Assembly (NCBI GenBank): GCA_022778905.1
Contig: JALFRV010000046.1
Span: 1 to 48,279, forward strand
Length of the DNA stretch: 48,279 nucleotides
Source: Prevotella sp.
GTDB lineage: Bacteria > Bacteroidota > Bacteroidia > Bacteroidales > Bacteroidaceae
Reading direction: 5' to 3'
In this document: piece by piece, positions 8,101 to 18,478 of the stretch
How the letters are laid out: each line of letters starts with the position of its first letter
How positions within the stretch are numbered: the stretch's first letter is position 1
The notes under the pieces: generated by a model
Told to the model about the DNA's origin: nothing
The model's input: only the letters and a program-made list of their open reading frames with translations
The model's database searches: none
Made by a program: the position numbers and the translations under genes

Positions 8101-8793
8101 ATGAGAAAAACGCTGATCATGCTGCTGCTCCTGACAGCAGCCGTAACCCATCTGGCAGCCAAAGATGATGACCCCGACGCCCGCTTCGTCAAGGTGACGC
8201 TGAAGGACGGCAAGACTGTAGAAGGCTGGCTGCCGAAAAAAACCGACGTCTTCAACTGCCAGTGGTCGTTCAAGTTGTGCAATGCGCCCGACACAAAGAA
8301 AGGCACCGAGTACAAGGCAGAACAGGTGAAGAGCCTGCTCTTTCCCCGACAGACGACCGAACATCCCAAAGGCTGGCTATGGGAAAACGTCACGGTCTAC
8401 TGGTATCTGAACATTTACACCCGCTCGTTCAAGACGTTCGAATCGCTTTTACCATTGGAGTACAGAGGCGACAAGGCTTCGGCCTATACCATCCGGTTCT
8501 GGTCTCCTCCCGTTCCACAGGCCCACGCGGCCGGCGTCTGGGTCGCTCATTCGGTGCTCTACATCCCCGGTGCCCCGCACGCGTTTCTGATCTACAACCA
8601 TGGCGTCAGCAAGTCGGAGCCTGAGAAATATATCAGAAAGCAATTCGCAGACTATGACCCGGCACTCGGGGAATACCTCTACGAGTGGTATCACGCCGAC
8701 TCCAAGATATCGAAAAAACAAATCTCGGACGACGAGTCGACGCTTGTGCGGGTCTATGAGCAATACTTGAAAGAAAAGAAACAGCCAAGGTAG
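8101..8793 (+). CDS. Secreted protein of unknown function, likely paralogue of the upstream gene
   Basis: The 230-residue protein has a clear signal peptide (MRKTLIMLLLLTAAVTHLAA) with cleavage near AAK. The mature part opens with FVKVTLKDGKTVEGWLP, which parallels the KDGHQLEV segment of the preceding gene. A middle portion rich in aromatic residues (WLWENVTVYWYLNIYTRSF) and a segment LYIPGAPHAFLIYNHG, comparable with FYLEAPGKPLRNLGNAY upstream, follow, and the C-terminus is charged and helical. I see no catalytic motif and no lipobox. It probably shares the upstream promoter. The function is unknown. Confidence 0.7.
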   Translation: MRKTLIMLLLLTAAVTHLAAKDDDPDARFVKVTLKDGKTVEGWLPKKTDVFNCQWSFKLCNAPDTKKGTEYKAEQVKSLLFPRQTTEHPKGWLWENVTVYWYLNIYTRSFKTFESLLPLEYRGDKASAYTIRFWSPPVPQAHAAGVWVAHSVLYIPGAPHAFLIYNHGVSKSEPEKYIRKQFADYDPALGEYLYEWYHADSKISKKQISDDESTLVRVYEQYLKEKKQPR

Positions 8794-8974
8794 CGGCGAC
8801 GGAAACGGCAGCAGAGCCATGCACCGGCCGTTTCCATGTGCCGCAGACCATGCCGTCGGGCAGATCACTGCCGTCAGCCCGCGGCTTCGGAGCCGTCACC
8901 GGGACCTTCCGGCGACGGCTTTTGCACGTTCGGAAGGGAAGCGCTGCCGGATGTGCAGACGTGGTGAACGCCGC

Positions 8975-9035
8975 GTGCAGCTATCTTGCACATCACGTGC
9001 AGCTATCCTGCACGCCGTGTGCAACTCCCCTGCAC
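8975..9035. repeat. Three 17-bp palindromes at exact 22-bp spacing
   Basis: GTGCA-N7-TGCAC occurs at 8975-8991, 8997-9013 and 9019-9035, so each start is exactly 22 bp from the next. The 7-bp centres are GCTATCT, GCTATCC and ACTCCCC. The array lies in a 590-bp gene-free stretch (8794-9383), about 210 bp upstream of the GH35 promoter. It looks like a multi-site operator or a small repeat element. The first two centres contain AGCTATC when read with the flanking A, the same heptamer as the core of the larger 22-bp arrays. I see nothing else in 8794-8974 or 9036-9240. Confidence 0.8.
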
Positions 9036-9247
9036 ATCTGCCGTTGACAGTCTGTGGAGATCGGAGACCGTGAGGGCCGTGAGGGCGGAAACACGCTTCC
9101 CTGCGGCGAAAAGCCCGCGGCACAAATCCGGGAAACGGTGTCGGCCGATGGCCTTCGGAGACTCCGGGGAGCAGGGAGAGACGCCACAGGGCGGGCAAAG
9201 AGTGGCCGGGGCCGTTGAAAAATCCATTATTTTAGGAACAATATCTA

Positions 9248-9278
9248 TTGCGTGCCCTCGAAATAATGCTTATTTTTG
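9248..9278 (+). promoter_or_regulatory. Promoter of the GH35 gene
   Basis: TTG at 9248-9250, a 20-bp gap and TATTTTTG at 9271-9278 match the Bacteroidota promoter consensus. The ATG is about 105 bp downstream. Confidence 0.65.
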
Positions 9279-9383
9279 CGAATGGTTCATGACAGACCGT
9301 CTGCCCGCAGGCACATTCGGACAGGAGGTGAAGCCGACGGCGGCAGCCTGAAGGATCATGAACCGGAACAAAAAACGACAAGG

Positions 9384-11453
9384 ATGAAACAGACCGCAAG
9401 GACACTGCTGACGGCAGTATGCCTGATATGGGCGCTCGGAATGGGGGCGCAGGTGAAGGAAGTGACATGGGACGCGCGAAGCCTGAGCGTCAATGGCAGG
9501 CGCGTGCTGCCCGTCATGGGCGAGGTGCATTTCAGCCGTCTGCCCGAGACAGAATGGGCGAAGGCCGTGGAGCAGATGAAGGCGGGCGGCGTGACGATGA
9601 TCGCCACCTACGTCTTCTGGAACCATATCGAGGAGGTGGAAGGGCAGTTCGACTGGAGCGGACAGCGCAACCTGCGCCGCTTCTTGGAGATCTGCCGGAC
9701 GGCGGAGGTGCCGGTCATCCTGCGGTTGGGGCCGTTCTGCCACGGCGAGGTGCGCAATGGCGGCATTCCCGACTGGGTGTATCTGCAGGCCAAGGCATCG
9801 GGCAGCGACCCGGAGGGCAAGCCGCTGAAGGTGAGATCCGCCGACCCGCGGTTTCTCCGGATGGTGGCTGCGCTCTATCGGCAGATCTTCACCCAGGGGC
9901 AGGGACTGCAGTGGAAGGACGGCGGTCCGGTCATCGCGTGCCAGTTTGACAATGAGTACCGCGGCAGCGGAGACTATCTCATGGCACTGAAGAAGATAGC
10001 CCGTGAGGTCGGATTCGACCTGCCTTTCTATACACGAACAGGCTGGCCGGAACTGACGACGCCCGTTCCGTTCGGCGAGATGCTGCCCCTCTACGGCGAC
10101 TATGCGGACGGATTCTGGGAGCGGAGCATCGCGGAGACGGCCGGAGACTATTGGAAAGCCTTCTTCTTCAAGCCGTTCCGGAGCTCGACGGCCATCGCTT
10201 CCGAGCAGCTCAAAGACCAGCAGGAGTGGATCAGCAAGGGTGACGAGGACTATCCCTACTTCACCTGTGAACTCGGGGGAGGCATGGCTACGGCCTACCA
10301 CCGCCGGCCCTATCTCTACGCGGACGATGCGCTGGCGATGGCCGTTGTCAAGCTCGGAAGCGGCAGCAATCTGCTTGGCTACTACATGTATCACGGCGGC
10401 ACCAATCCCGACGGCAAGCTGACCGACCTGAACGAGAAACAGCAGACGCCCGCCACCAACTACAACGACATGCCCGTAAAGACCTACGACTTCCAGGCCC
10501 CGTTAGGTGAGTTCGGGCAGCGCAATGCTTCTTTCTACCGCCTGCGGCCCCTCCACCTGTTCATCAACGACTTCCAGGAGTCGCTGGCCGCGATGGATGC
10601 GACCTTCCCGAATGCGGGGAAGCCGGTCCGGAAGGGCGATGACAGCTACCTGCGATGGAGCTGCCGGGCGGCGGGAGACAGCGGATTTGTCTTCTTCAGC
10701 AATTATGAGCGCCTGCAAAAGCTGTCCGCCAAGCGCGGCATACGGTTCGGCTTAGGCTCCGTCACCTTCCCCCGGAAGCCGATGGAGATACCGGCCGGAA
10801 GTGTCGGAATATTCCCCGTCAACATGGCCGGCATCCGTTATGCCACGGCACAGCTCGTGGCCCGACGCGACGGCAGGATCTATCTCATGCAACTCAAGGG
10901 CGTGCCGGTGGAGATCGCATTGCAGAACGGCAAGACCATCCGCCCCGCCAAGGCGCCCGGAACGCGGAAGACCGTCTGGCCGAACATCTATCTGCTGACC
11001 GAAGAAGAGGCCGGGCGGCTGTTTCTCGAACCCGAAAAGCCGACGACGGACATCGCTGTCAGCTACCGGAAAGTGCAGGAAGCAGGCCCGCTGCGCACCA
11101 TTCCGATCGGGGTCAACCGCGTAGCCGAGGAGCCGGCTGATGCCGACTTCGACCGCGCGGCCATCTATACGGTCGACCTGCCGGCCGATGCCAAGGGACT
11201 CATGGAGATCGACTATCACGGCGACTGTGCCCGTCTCTACGCTGATGGGAAGCTGATTGCGGACAACTTCTACTACGGGCGCCCCTTCCTCTATGGGCTC
11301 TGGCGCCTGCCGTCCGGCGTCTCCCGATTGGAGCTTCGCATCCTCCCCCTGCAGGAGAATGCCCCCGTCTATCTGCCCCGAGAGGCCGACCGCTCGCCCG
11401 GAGAGCAGGTCCGCCGGATCTGGATCAAGTGTGAGGCGGAAACAAAAAAATAG
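9384..11453 (+). CDS. Secreted GH35 beta-galactosidase
   Basis: The 689-residue protein starts at the ATG at 9384, which gives a normal signal peptide (LLTAVCLIWALGMGAQ); a longer in-frame reading starts inside the promoter. The GH35 (beta/alpha)8 domain covers roughly residues 30-360. GGPVIACQFDNEY carries the likely acid/base Glu191, and YFTCELGGG carries the likely nucleophile Glu296. LGYYMYHGGTNPDGK is the typical GH35 segment downstream. C-terminal beta-rich domains (about 440-689) are probably jelly-roll modules. It would release terminal beta-linked galactose from glycans in the periplasm or at the surface. It stands alone with its own promoter. A different exo-beta-glycosidase specificity within GH35 is possible. 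Confidence 0.93.
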   Translation: MKQTARTLLTAVCLIWALGMGAQVKEVTWDARSLSVNGRRVLPVMGEVHFSRLPETEWAKAVEQMKAGGVTMIATYVFWNHIEEVEGQFDWSGQRNLRRFLEICRTAEVPVILRLGPFCHGEVRNGGIPDWVYLQAKASGSDPEGKPLKVRSADPRFLRMVAALYRQIFTQGQGLQWKDGGPVIACQFDNEYRGSGDYLMALKKIAREVGFDLPFYTRTGWPELTTPVPFGEMLPLYGDYADGFWERSIAETAGDYWKAFFFKPFRSSTAIASEQLKDQQEWISKGDEDYPYFTCELGGGMATAYHRRPYLYADDALAMAVVKLGSGSNLLGYYMYHGGTNPDGKLTDLNEKQQTPATNYNDMPVKTYDFQAPLGEFGQRNASFYRLRPLHLFINDFQESLAAMDATFPNAGKPVRKGDDSYLRWSCRAAGDSGFVFFSNYERLQKLSAKRGIRFGLGSVTFPRKPMEIPAGSVGIFPVNMAGIRYATAQLVARRDGRIYLMQLKGVPVEIALQNGKTIRPAKAPGTRKTVWPNIYLLTEEEAGRLFLEPEKPTTDIAVSYRKVQEAGPLRTIPIGVNRVAEEPADADFDRAAIYTVDLPADAKGLMEIDYHGDCARLYADGKLIADNFYYGRPFLYGLWRLPSGVSRLELRILPLQENAPVYLPREADRSPGEQVRRIWIKCEAETKK

Positions 11454-11617
11454 TCTCCGTCGCTCGAAAATAGTTTGAGCCGCACGGGGAGAACTTACGT
11501 CTGCCGAGCCGAAGAAAGATCCGGACTTGGCACAGCATGCTTATGAATGCCGACGAGACAGACAATGGAGTGAAAAGAATAGATAAACGGAACGGCCAGA
11601 GGACAACTCCAGAGCCC

Positions 11618-11648
11618 AAAAAAACAGCTTGCCGATGATCGGCAAGCT
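11618..11648 (-). terminator. Rho-independent terminator of tRNA-Gln
   Basis: On the minus strand AGCTTGCCGAT and ATCGGCAAGCT (plus 11626-11648) form an 11-bp palindromic stem with a tiny loop. After one G it is followed by seven T (plus-strand A run 11618-11624). It lies just downstream of the tRNA 3' end. Confidence 0.85.
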
Positions 11649-11658
11649 ATTTTCGTAT

Positions 11659-11732
11659 TGGTTGGGATACCAGGATTCGAACCTGGAATGACAGGACCAG
11701 AATCTGTAGTGTTACCATTACACCATATCCCA
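11659..11732 (-). tRNA. tRNA-Gln (anticodon CUG)
   Basis: On the minus strand the 74-nt sequence folds as a cloverleaf. The acceptor TGGGATA pairs with TATCCCA, the D-arm is GTGT/ACAC, the anticodon loop TTCTGGT has CTG at positions 34-36, and the T-arm is CCAGG-TTCGAAT-CCTGG. Discriminator A and an encoded CCA follow (11659-11661). The loop-closing pair of the anticodon stem would be A-C (ACAGA against CCTGT), a mismatch. It has its own promoter and terminator. Confidence 0.93.
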
Positions 11733-11760
11733 TTCATCCTCCCTTTTGGGAATTGCGATG

Positions 11761-11790
11761 CAAAGATACTGCTTTTTGATGAACCTCCAA
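11761..11790 (-). promoter_or_regulatory. Promoter of tRNA-Gln
   Basis: On the minus strand TTG (plus 11788-11790), a 19-bp gap and TATCTTTG (plus 11761-11768) form a textbook Bacteroidota promoter, 28 bp upstream of the tRNA 5' end. Confidence 0.8.
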
Positions 11791-11873
11791 ACAAAATAGG
11801 GAACTTTTTTAATGAAAACCTTAATTTTTTCCAATTTTCATTTGAAAAACATGAATATTACGGGATTAAAATG

Positions 11874-11881
11874 TAACTTTG
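11874..11881 (+). promoter_or_regulatory. -7 element of the rsfS-ftsH-cdsA unit
   Basis: TAACTTTG matches TAnnTTTG and lies 29 bp before the rsfS ATG. No well-spaced TTG is visible. Confidence 0.5.
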
Positions 11882-11910
11882 TGGAATATTACTTAACAAG
11901 TTTACACTGA

Positions 11911-12270
11911 ATGAATGCAACAAGCCAATTGGTAACAACAATCATCAAAGGAATACAGGAAAAGAAAGGACAGGATATCATCATTGTGGATTTGGGAGGC
12001 ATTGACGGAGCGATCGCCAATTATTTCATCATCTGTCAGGGAAACTCTCCCTCGCAGGTGGAAGCCATCACCGAATCAATCGGAGACGCGGTCCGGACAG
12101 AGTCAGGGGAAAAGCCGGCCAATGTGATCGGCCTCGGTAACGACCAGTGGGTGGCCATGGATTATACGGACGTGATGGTTCATGTCTTTCTGCCTGATGT
12201 CCGCACGTTCTACGATATAGAGAACCTGTGGGAAGACGCGATACTTACGAAGGTTCCGAACATCGACTGA
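11911..12270 (+). CDS. rsfS: Ribosomal silencing factor RsfS
   Basis: The 119-residue protein belongs to the Iojap/RsfS family, which binds uL14 on the large ribosomal subunit and blocks subunit joining when nutrients are low. Family hallmarks are IIIVDLGGIDGAIANYFIIC, the following SPSQVEAI helix, and NDQWVAMDYTDVMVHVF, equivalent to the usual W-x-L-x-D-x-x-D-x-x-V-H-x-F. Length is normal. It is the first gene of rsfS-ftsH-cdsA, an order common in Bacteroidota; ftsH starts 58 bp downstream. Confidence 0.95.
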   Translation: MNATSQLVTTIIKGIQEKKGQDIIIVDLGGIDGAIANYFIICQGNSPSQVEAITESIGDAVRTESGEKPANVIGLGNDQWVAMDYTDVMVHVFLPDVRTFYDIENLWEDAILTKVPNID

Positions 12271-12328
12271 GTTTTGGCACAATGTTTGATGTACACCTCT
12301 TATTACATAACTATCAAGCAACAGCAAG

Positions 12329-14440
<2,112 letters not shown>

Positions 14441-14443
14441 GTC

Positions 14444-15310
14444 ATGAGCGAGAAAATGAAGAATCTGATCGTGCGCGCGATCACGGGCATCTTATTTGTT
14501 GCCATCATGGTGGTCTGCTTCTTCGAAGTCATGGGAATGATCTCCATCTTTGCCCTCATCACGGGGCTGACAATGTGGGAGTTCACCGGATTGGTGAACG
14601 AACGGGAAGACGTACAGGTCAACCGTTTTCTCTCCACCGTGGCCGGGGTCTACTTCTTCCTTGCGGTTGCGGGCCTACAGATCGGCATCACCGAGGGCTT
14701 CGCCATCTTCATCCCCTACCTGCTGACCATCGTCTATCTCTTCATCAGCGAGCTTTACGCGAAGAACAAAGACGCCATCCAGAGCTGGGCCTACACCATG
14801 CTCGGGCAGATGTATATCGCCCTTCCCCTCTCGATGATCAACATGCTGGCTTTCCAGTCTCATCCCGACGGGCAGGGCGTCCAATTTGACACGCTGCTCC
14901 CGATGAGCATTTTCATCTTCCTCTGGACCAACGACACGGGGGCTTACTGCAGCGGTTCGCTCTTCGGACGCCACAAGCTCTTCCCGCGCATCAGCCCGGG
15001 CAAGACCTGGGAAGGCAGCATCGGCGGCGGCGTGCTCGTGCTCATCGTGGCCGCCATCATCGGTACGATCGCCGGACGCGGTGCAGATGCCCACATCCTG
15101 AACCTCTGGCAGTGGCTCGGTTTAGGACTGGTCGTAGCCGTAGTCGGCACCTGGGGCGACCTGGTGGAAAGCCTCTTCAAGCGCACCTTGGGCATCAAGG
15201 ACAGCGGAAACATCCTGCCCGGACACGGCGGAATGCTCGACCGCTTCGACTCCTCGCTGATGGCGATACCCGCAGCCGTGATCTATCTCTACACGATTAC
15301 ATTATTCTAA
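14444..15310 (+). CDS. cdsA: Phosphatidate cytidylyltransferase CdsA
   Basis: The 288-residue polytopic membrane protein makes CDP-diacylglycerol from phosphatidate and CTP, the branch point of phospholipid synthesis. Several hydrophobic helices precede the CDS family signature near the C-terminus: ESLFKRTLGIKDSGNILPGH, then GGMLDRFDS. The segment FLWTNDTGAYCSGSLFGRHK and ISPGKTWEG are also typical. It follows ftsH by 3 bp, so expression is probably coupled. A strong terminator follows. Confidence 0.96.
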   Translation: MSEKMKNLIVRAITGILFVAIMVVCFFEVMGMISIFALITGLTMWEFTGLVNEREDVQVNRFLSTVAGVYFFLAVAGLQIGITEGFAIFIPYLLTIVYLFISELYAKNKDAIQSWAYTMLGQMYIALPLSMINMLAFQSHPDGQGVQFDTLLPMSIFIFLWTNDTGAYCSGSLFGRHKLFPRISPGKTWEGSIGGGVLVLIVAAIIGTIAGRGADAHILNLWQWLGLGLVVAVVGTWGDLVESLFKRTLGIKDSGNILPGHGGMLDRFDSSLMAIPAAVIYLYTITLF

Positions 15311-15337
15311 GGTCGGTTCCAGCGAACGGCACCGACG

Positions 15338-15366
15338 AAAAGAGGATCCCCCGATCCTCTTTTTTT
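15338..15366 (+). terminator. Rho-independent terminator after cdsA
   Basis: AAAAGAGGATC (15338-15348), loop CCCC and GATCCTCTTTT form an 11-bp stem running into an uninterrupted T tract to 15366. It ends the rsfS-ftsH-cdsA unit. Confidence 0.92.
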
Positions 15367-15425
15367 GTGTCTCCGTCCTCCCCCTTTCACCTCTGTTCCG
15401 ACCACTTCAGACACCCTCAAAAAGC

Positions 15426-15535
15426 ACTGCTGTCATACGGCTCGCGCAGAGCTATGCTTTGGGCGGCCAAGAGCTATCATATGGGGCGCCCAAAGCTATC
15501 ATATGGACGGCCCAAAGCATAGCTCTGCGCGGGGC
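15426..15535. repeat. 22-bp-period intergenic array A
   Basis: Four units start at 15448, 15470, 15492 and 15514, exactly 22 bp apart. Each is a 13-bp core plus a 9-bp GC-rich spacer. Cores in order are AGAGCTATGCTTT, AGAGCTATCATAT, AAAGCTATCATAT and the reversed AAAGCATAGCTCT. Spacers are GGGCGGCCA, GGGGCGCCC, GGACGGCCC, then the right end. A degenerate unit (GCTGTCATACGG) lies one period to the left, at 15426. Outer arms 15444-15464 and 15510-15530 are perfect 21-bp inverted repeats. It follows the cdsA terminator by 60 bp. I see no gene in 15536-15719. Confidence 0.9.
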
Positions 15536-15719
15536 ATATCTTTCCACAGAGATAAGCACTTGTAAACCAAGAAGTTAGCAAACAATGGGAGTAAACAAGA
15601 CAAAGGTACCGGACGCGCATCGGAAGGCGACGTGGCAAACCGCCCGGAAACGCGGGACGGAAAGTGGAAAAACAAAGGATGAAAGGGACAGGCCGACGAG
15701 GCCGGATCGTCAAAACATT

Positions 15720-16484
15720 TCATCGAAGATCACGGATGCGCAGATCGACGTCGAGACCTTCCGTTGCCTGCCGGATTGAATCAATGCCCGTGACGCCGAA
15801 ATGGCAGGGATAGAGCGTCCGGGGGCGGATGATGCGGACGGCGCGTGCAAACTGCGCCGCGCTCATGGCTTCCAAATGGTCGCAGGGCAGGAAGGCTATG
15901 TCGATGTCCTTCAGCTGCCGCATCTCCGGAATGAGTTCGGTGTCGCCGGCAATATAGACGCGGAAGCCGTCGAAATCGAGCAGGTATCCGTTGGCCCAAG
16001 ACTTCGGGGCGTGGCTGCGCTTGCCCGGTGTGAGGATGTAGGCAGGCAGCGCATAGACGGTCACTCCTTTGCCGAGGTCGGCCTTGAAGTTGTTGCGCAT
16101 GATGACACAGTTGTTGCGCAGCGCCGTCCGGCTCAGTCTGCGGAAGCAGCGCGAGGGCAGGAGGATGTTGGTGGAGGGCTTGACCAAGAGCCCGACCGCA
16201 TAGGGATCGAAGTGGTCCTGATGGTCGTTGGTGACGAGAATGTAGTCGGCTTTGGGCTTGTCGGTATAATCAACGATGGGACGGACGGCGCTGCTCACAG
16301 GGTCGACCTCGATCTCCATGCCGTCATACTGTATCTGGATGCTCGCGTGCCTGACCGGTCTGATGACCAGTCGCTTGCCGTTCTTGAGGACAAACTCGTC
16401 GCGGGGCTCGTCGTTGCGGTAGAAGATGAAGATGCCGGCGGCGATCACCACGGAGACCAGGGCAATCCATTTGAGTTTAAACAT
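15720..16484 (-). CDS. Membrane-anchored metallo-beta-lactamase-fold protein (UlaG-like)
   Basis: Of the possible starts I choose the ATG at 16482-16484 (MFKLKWIALVSVVIAAG), giving 254 residues with an N-terminal signal anchor. A longer in-frame reading runs through lpxB. The domain resembles the UlaG/lactonase-like branch of the MBL superfamily: RHASIQIQYDGMEIEVDPV, VTNDHQDHFDP, YIAGDTE, and PCHFGVTG near the end. The usual HxHxDH motif is present as NDHQDH, so the first His is Asn (codon AAC). Its start overlaps the lpxB stop by 8 bp, implying coupled translation. The substrate is unknown; it probably faces the periplasm. Confidence 0.82.
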   Translation of the reverse strand: MFKLKWIALVSVVIAAGIFIFYRNDEPRDEFVLKNGKRLVIRPVRHASIQIQYDGMEIEVDPVSSAVRPIVDYTDKPKADYILVTNDHQDHFDPYAVGLLVKPSTNILLPSRCFRRLSRTALRNNCVIMRNNFKADLGKGVTVYALPAYILTPGKRSHAPKSWANGYLLDFDGFRVYIAGDTELIPEMRQLKDIDIAFLPCDHLEAMSAAQFARAVRIIRPRTLYPCHFGVTGIDSIRQATEGLDVDLRIRDLR

Positions 16485-17652
16485 GCCTGCCGTCCTCCAA
16501 TAATCTGTACATGATCCGGGCCGCATTCTGCGGAGCAGACGTGTCGCCGAGCAGCTTCCGGACCTCCCCGTAGCCGTCAAGCATGCGCCTGCGAGACTCT
16601 CCTTCGGGGAGCAGCAAGGCGAGCCGCTCCTGCATGTTGTGCACGGAGAAGCGGTCGGCAAGCAGCTCCGGAACGATCTCACGGCCTGCAATGAGGTTGA
16701 CAAGGGAGATATAGTCGACCTGCAGGATGTGGTTGAAGGCGAAACGGATCAGATGCGGCACGGGCGTCTCGTAGCAGACCACCTGCGGGACGTCAAACAA
16801 GGCCGTCTCGAGCGTGGCCGTTCCGCTCGTCACGAGGGCCACACGGGCATGGGAGAGCAGCGCGTAGGTCTCGTTGCGGACCATCGCCACCGCCTGCCCC
16901 TCCATCATCTGCGCATAAAAGCCGTCATCGATCGAGGGCGCGCCGGCCAGCACCGGCTGACAGTCAGGAAAGCTGCGGGCCGCCTCGAGCATGGCCGGCA
17001 GATTGTCGCGGATCTCCTGCTGACGGCTCCCGGCAAGCAAGGCGATGACCGGCCGGTCCGTTTCGAGCGGTCGGGACGAAGGGTTCAGGGCATTCTGACG
17101 CATCACAAACTGTCCGAATGTTTCATCATAATTTTTCCGAAACAGCATCACTTCTTCAGCCGTAGGATTGCCCACGTAGTGGATCTTATAATGATGCTTC
17201 TGCTCGAAGAACGGCACTTCGAAGGGCAGAATGGAGAAGAGCGCCGTCACGTCACGCCTTATCGCCCGGATGCGCCATTCCTTCCAGGCCCAGATCTTGG
17301 GCGAGATGTAATAGAAGACGGGGATCTCGGTGCGGGCACGGACAAACTTCGCGATGTTCAGATTGAAGCCGGGATAGTCGACAAGGATCACTGCATCGGG
17401 CGCCCAGCTGACAATGTCGCGCTTGCAGCGCTTCATGTTGCGGAAGATCGTGCGCAGATGGAGCAGCACAGGGACGAACCCCATGTAGGCCAGCTCCTTG
17501 AAGTGCTTGACCCGGACGCCTCCTTCGGCAGCCATCAAGTCGCCTCCGAAGAACCGGAACTCAGCCTTCGGGTCTTCCGTCTTGAGCGCTCTCATCAGCC
17601 GTGAGGCATGCAGGTCGCCGCTCGCTTCGCCAACGATCAGATAGTATTTCAT
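16477..17652 (-). CDS. lpxB: Lipid-A-disaccharide synthase LpxB
   Basis: The 391-residue GT19 glycosyltransferase joins UDP-diacylglucosamine and lipid X to make the tetra-acylated disaccharide of lipid A at the inner membrane. The N-terminal MKYYLIVGEASGDLHASRLM is the family signature. FYYISPKIWAWKEWRI and VTSGTATLETALFDVPQVV (nucleotide-binding region) are highly typical. Length matches the family. It lies 33 bp downstream of surE and overlaps the next gene by 8 bp, so surE-lpxB-MBL is probably one operon, an order seen in other Bacteroidales. Confidence 0.97.
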   Translation of the reverse strand: MKYYLIVGEASGDLHASRLMRALKTEDPKAEFRFFGGDLMAAEGGVRVKHFKELAYMGFVPVLLHLRTIFRNMKRCKRDIVSWAPDAVILVDYPGFNLNIAKFVRARTEIPVFYYISPKIWAWKEWRIRAIRRDVTALFSILPFEVPFFEQKHHYKIHYVGNPTAEEVMLFRKNYDETFGQFVMRQNALNPSSRPLETDRPVIALLAGSRQQEIRDNLPAMLEAARSFPDCQPVLAGAPSIDDGFYAQMMEGQAVAMVRNETYALLSHARVALVTSGTATLETALFDVPQVVCYETPVPHLIRFAFNHILQVDYISLVNLIAGREIVPELLADRFSVHNMQERLALLLPEGESRRRMLDGYGEVRKLLGDTSAPQNAARIMYRLLEDGRHV

Positions 17653-17685
17653 CCGTTCCTGTGCATGATGGTTGTCGTCAGCATG

Positions 17686-18459
17686 TCAGAGATTCCACGA
17701 GTCGACCTCGCGGATAAAGTCGAAGGCCGTCACGTCCATCAGCGTCGGCGTCACCGCCACATAGCCGTGGTTGAGCGCCCACTGGTCCGAGTCTTCGGCG
17801 TCCGGCTCGTCATTCTGGTAGTGGCCGATCATCCAGAAGTAGTCGTAGCCACGCGGGTGATGCGCTTTGACCACCTCATTGACCCATCGGCCATAGGTCA
17901 TGCGGCACGCCCGCACACCCTTGAAGTCACTTCCGACGGGGAAATTCACGTTCAGACAGATGCCCTTGGGCAGCCCTTCACGCAATACGCGGTCCACGAT
18001 CCTATGCACATAGGGCCGCAGCGGCTCCAAGTCGGCATCCTCCCGATAGTCACAGGAGGAGAAAGCCACCGATGGAATGTATTTCATACAGCCTTCCATC
18101 GCCACGCCCATCGTGCCGGAGTAGTGCGTATTGATCGTTGAGTTGTCCCCATGATTGATCCCCCCGAGCACCAGATCAGGCTTCCGGTCAGGGCAGAGCT
18201 GGTCGAGCGCGAGCTTGACACAGTCTACAGGCGTCCCGTTGCACGACCAGACCTCAACCTCTCCCATGTTATGGCGCCGCTTGAGACGCAAAGGAGTAGC
18301 CGCGGAGAAAGCACACGAAAATCCCGATCTTGCCGACTCGGGCGCACAGACAAGCACATCAGCGATTTCGCTGACCATTCTCACAAGCGTCCGAATGCCG
18401 TTGGCGTGATAGCCGTCGTCATTGGAAATGAGGACGAAAGGTCTTTTAATATTCATCAT
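17686..18459 (-). CDS. surE: 5'/3'-nucleotidase SurE
   Basis: The 257-residue protein belongs to the SurE survival-protein family, metal-dependent nucleoside monophosphatases acting in the cytoplasm. The N-terminal VLISNDDGYHANGIRTL carries the paired Asp metal ligands. CAPESARSGFSCAFS and the SGTMGVAMEG region with NHGDN are also signature segments. Start is at 18459 (MMNIK) or the next codon. A -7 promoter element lies 20 bp upstream. It heads the surE-lpxB-MBL operon and is divergent from parA. Confidence 0.96.
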   Translation of the reverse strand: MMNIKRPFVLISNDDGYHANGIRTLVRMVSEIADVLVCAPESARSGFSCAFSAATPLRLKRRHNMGEVEVWSCNGTPVDCVKLALDQLCPDRKPDLVLGGINHGDNSTINTHYSGTMGVAMEGCMKYIPSVAFSSCDYREDADLEPLRPYVHRIVDRVLREGLPKGICLNVNFPVGSDFKGVRACRMTYGRWVNEVVKAHHPRGYDYFWMIGHYQNDEPDAEDSDQWALNHGYVAVTPTLMDVTAFDFIREVDSWNL

Positions 18460-18478
18460 TAATCGTTTAAAATCATGG

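Noticed and set aside
15365..15779. Short open frames running through array A (and similar frames over arrays B-E)
   Set aside because: Their peptides come from the 22-bp repeat read through several frames (GRPK-like motifs) and have no start context; they are likely false genes.
16485..16703. N-terminal extension of the MBL-fold protein
   Set aside because: It lies wholly inside lpxB in another frame and reads as Ser/Arg/Cys-rich noise before the clear signal anchor.
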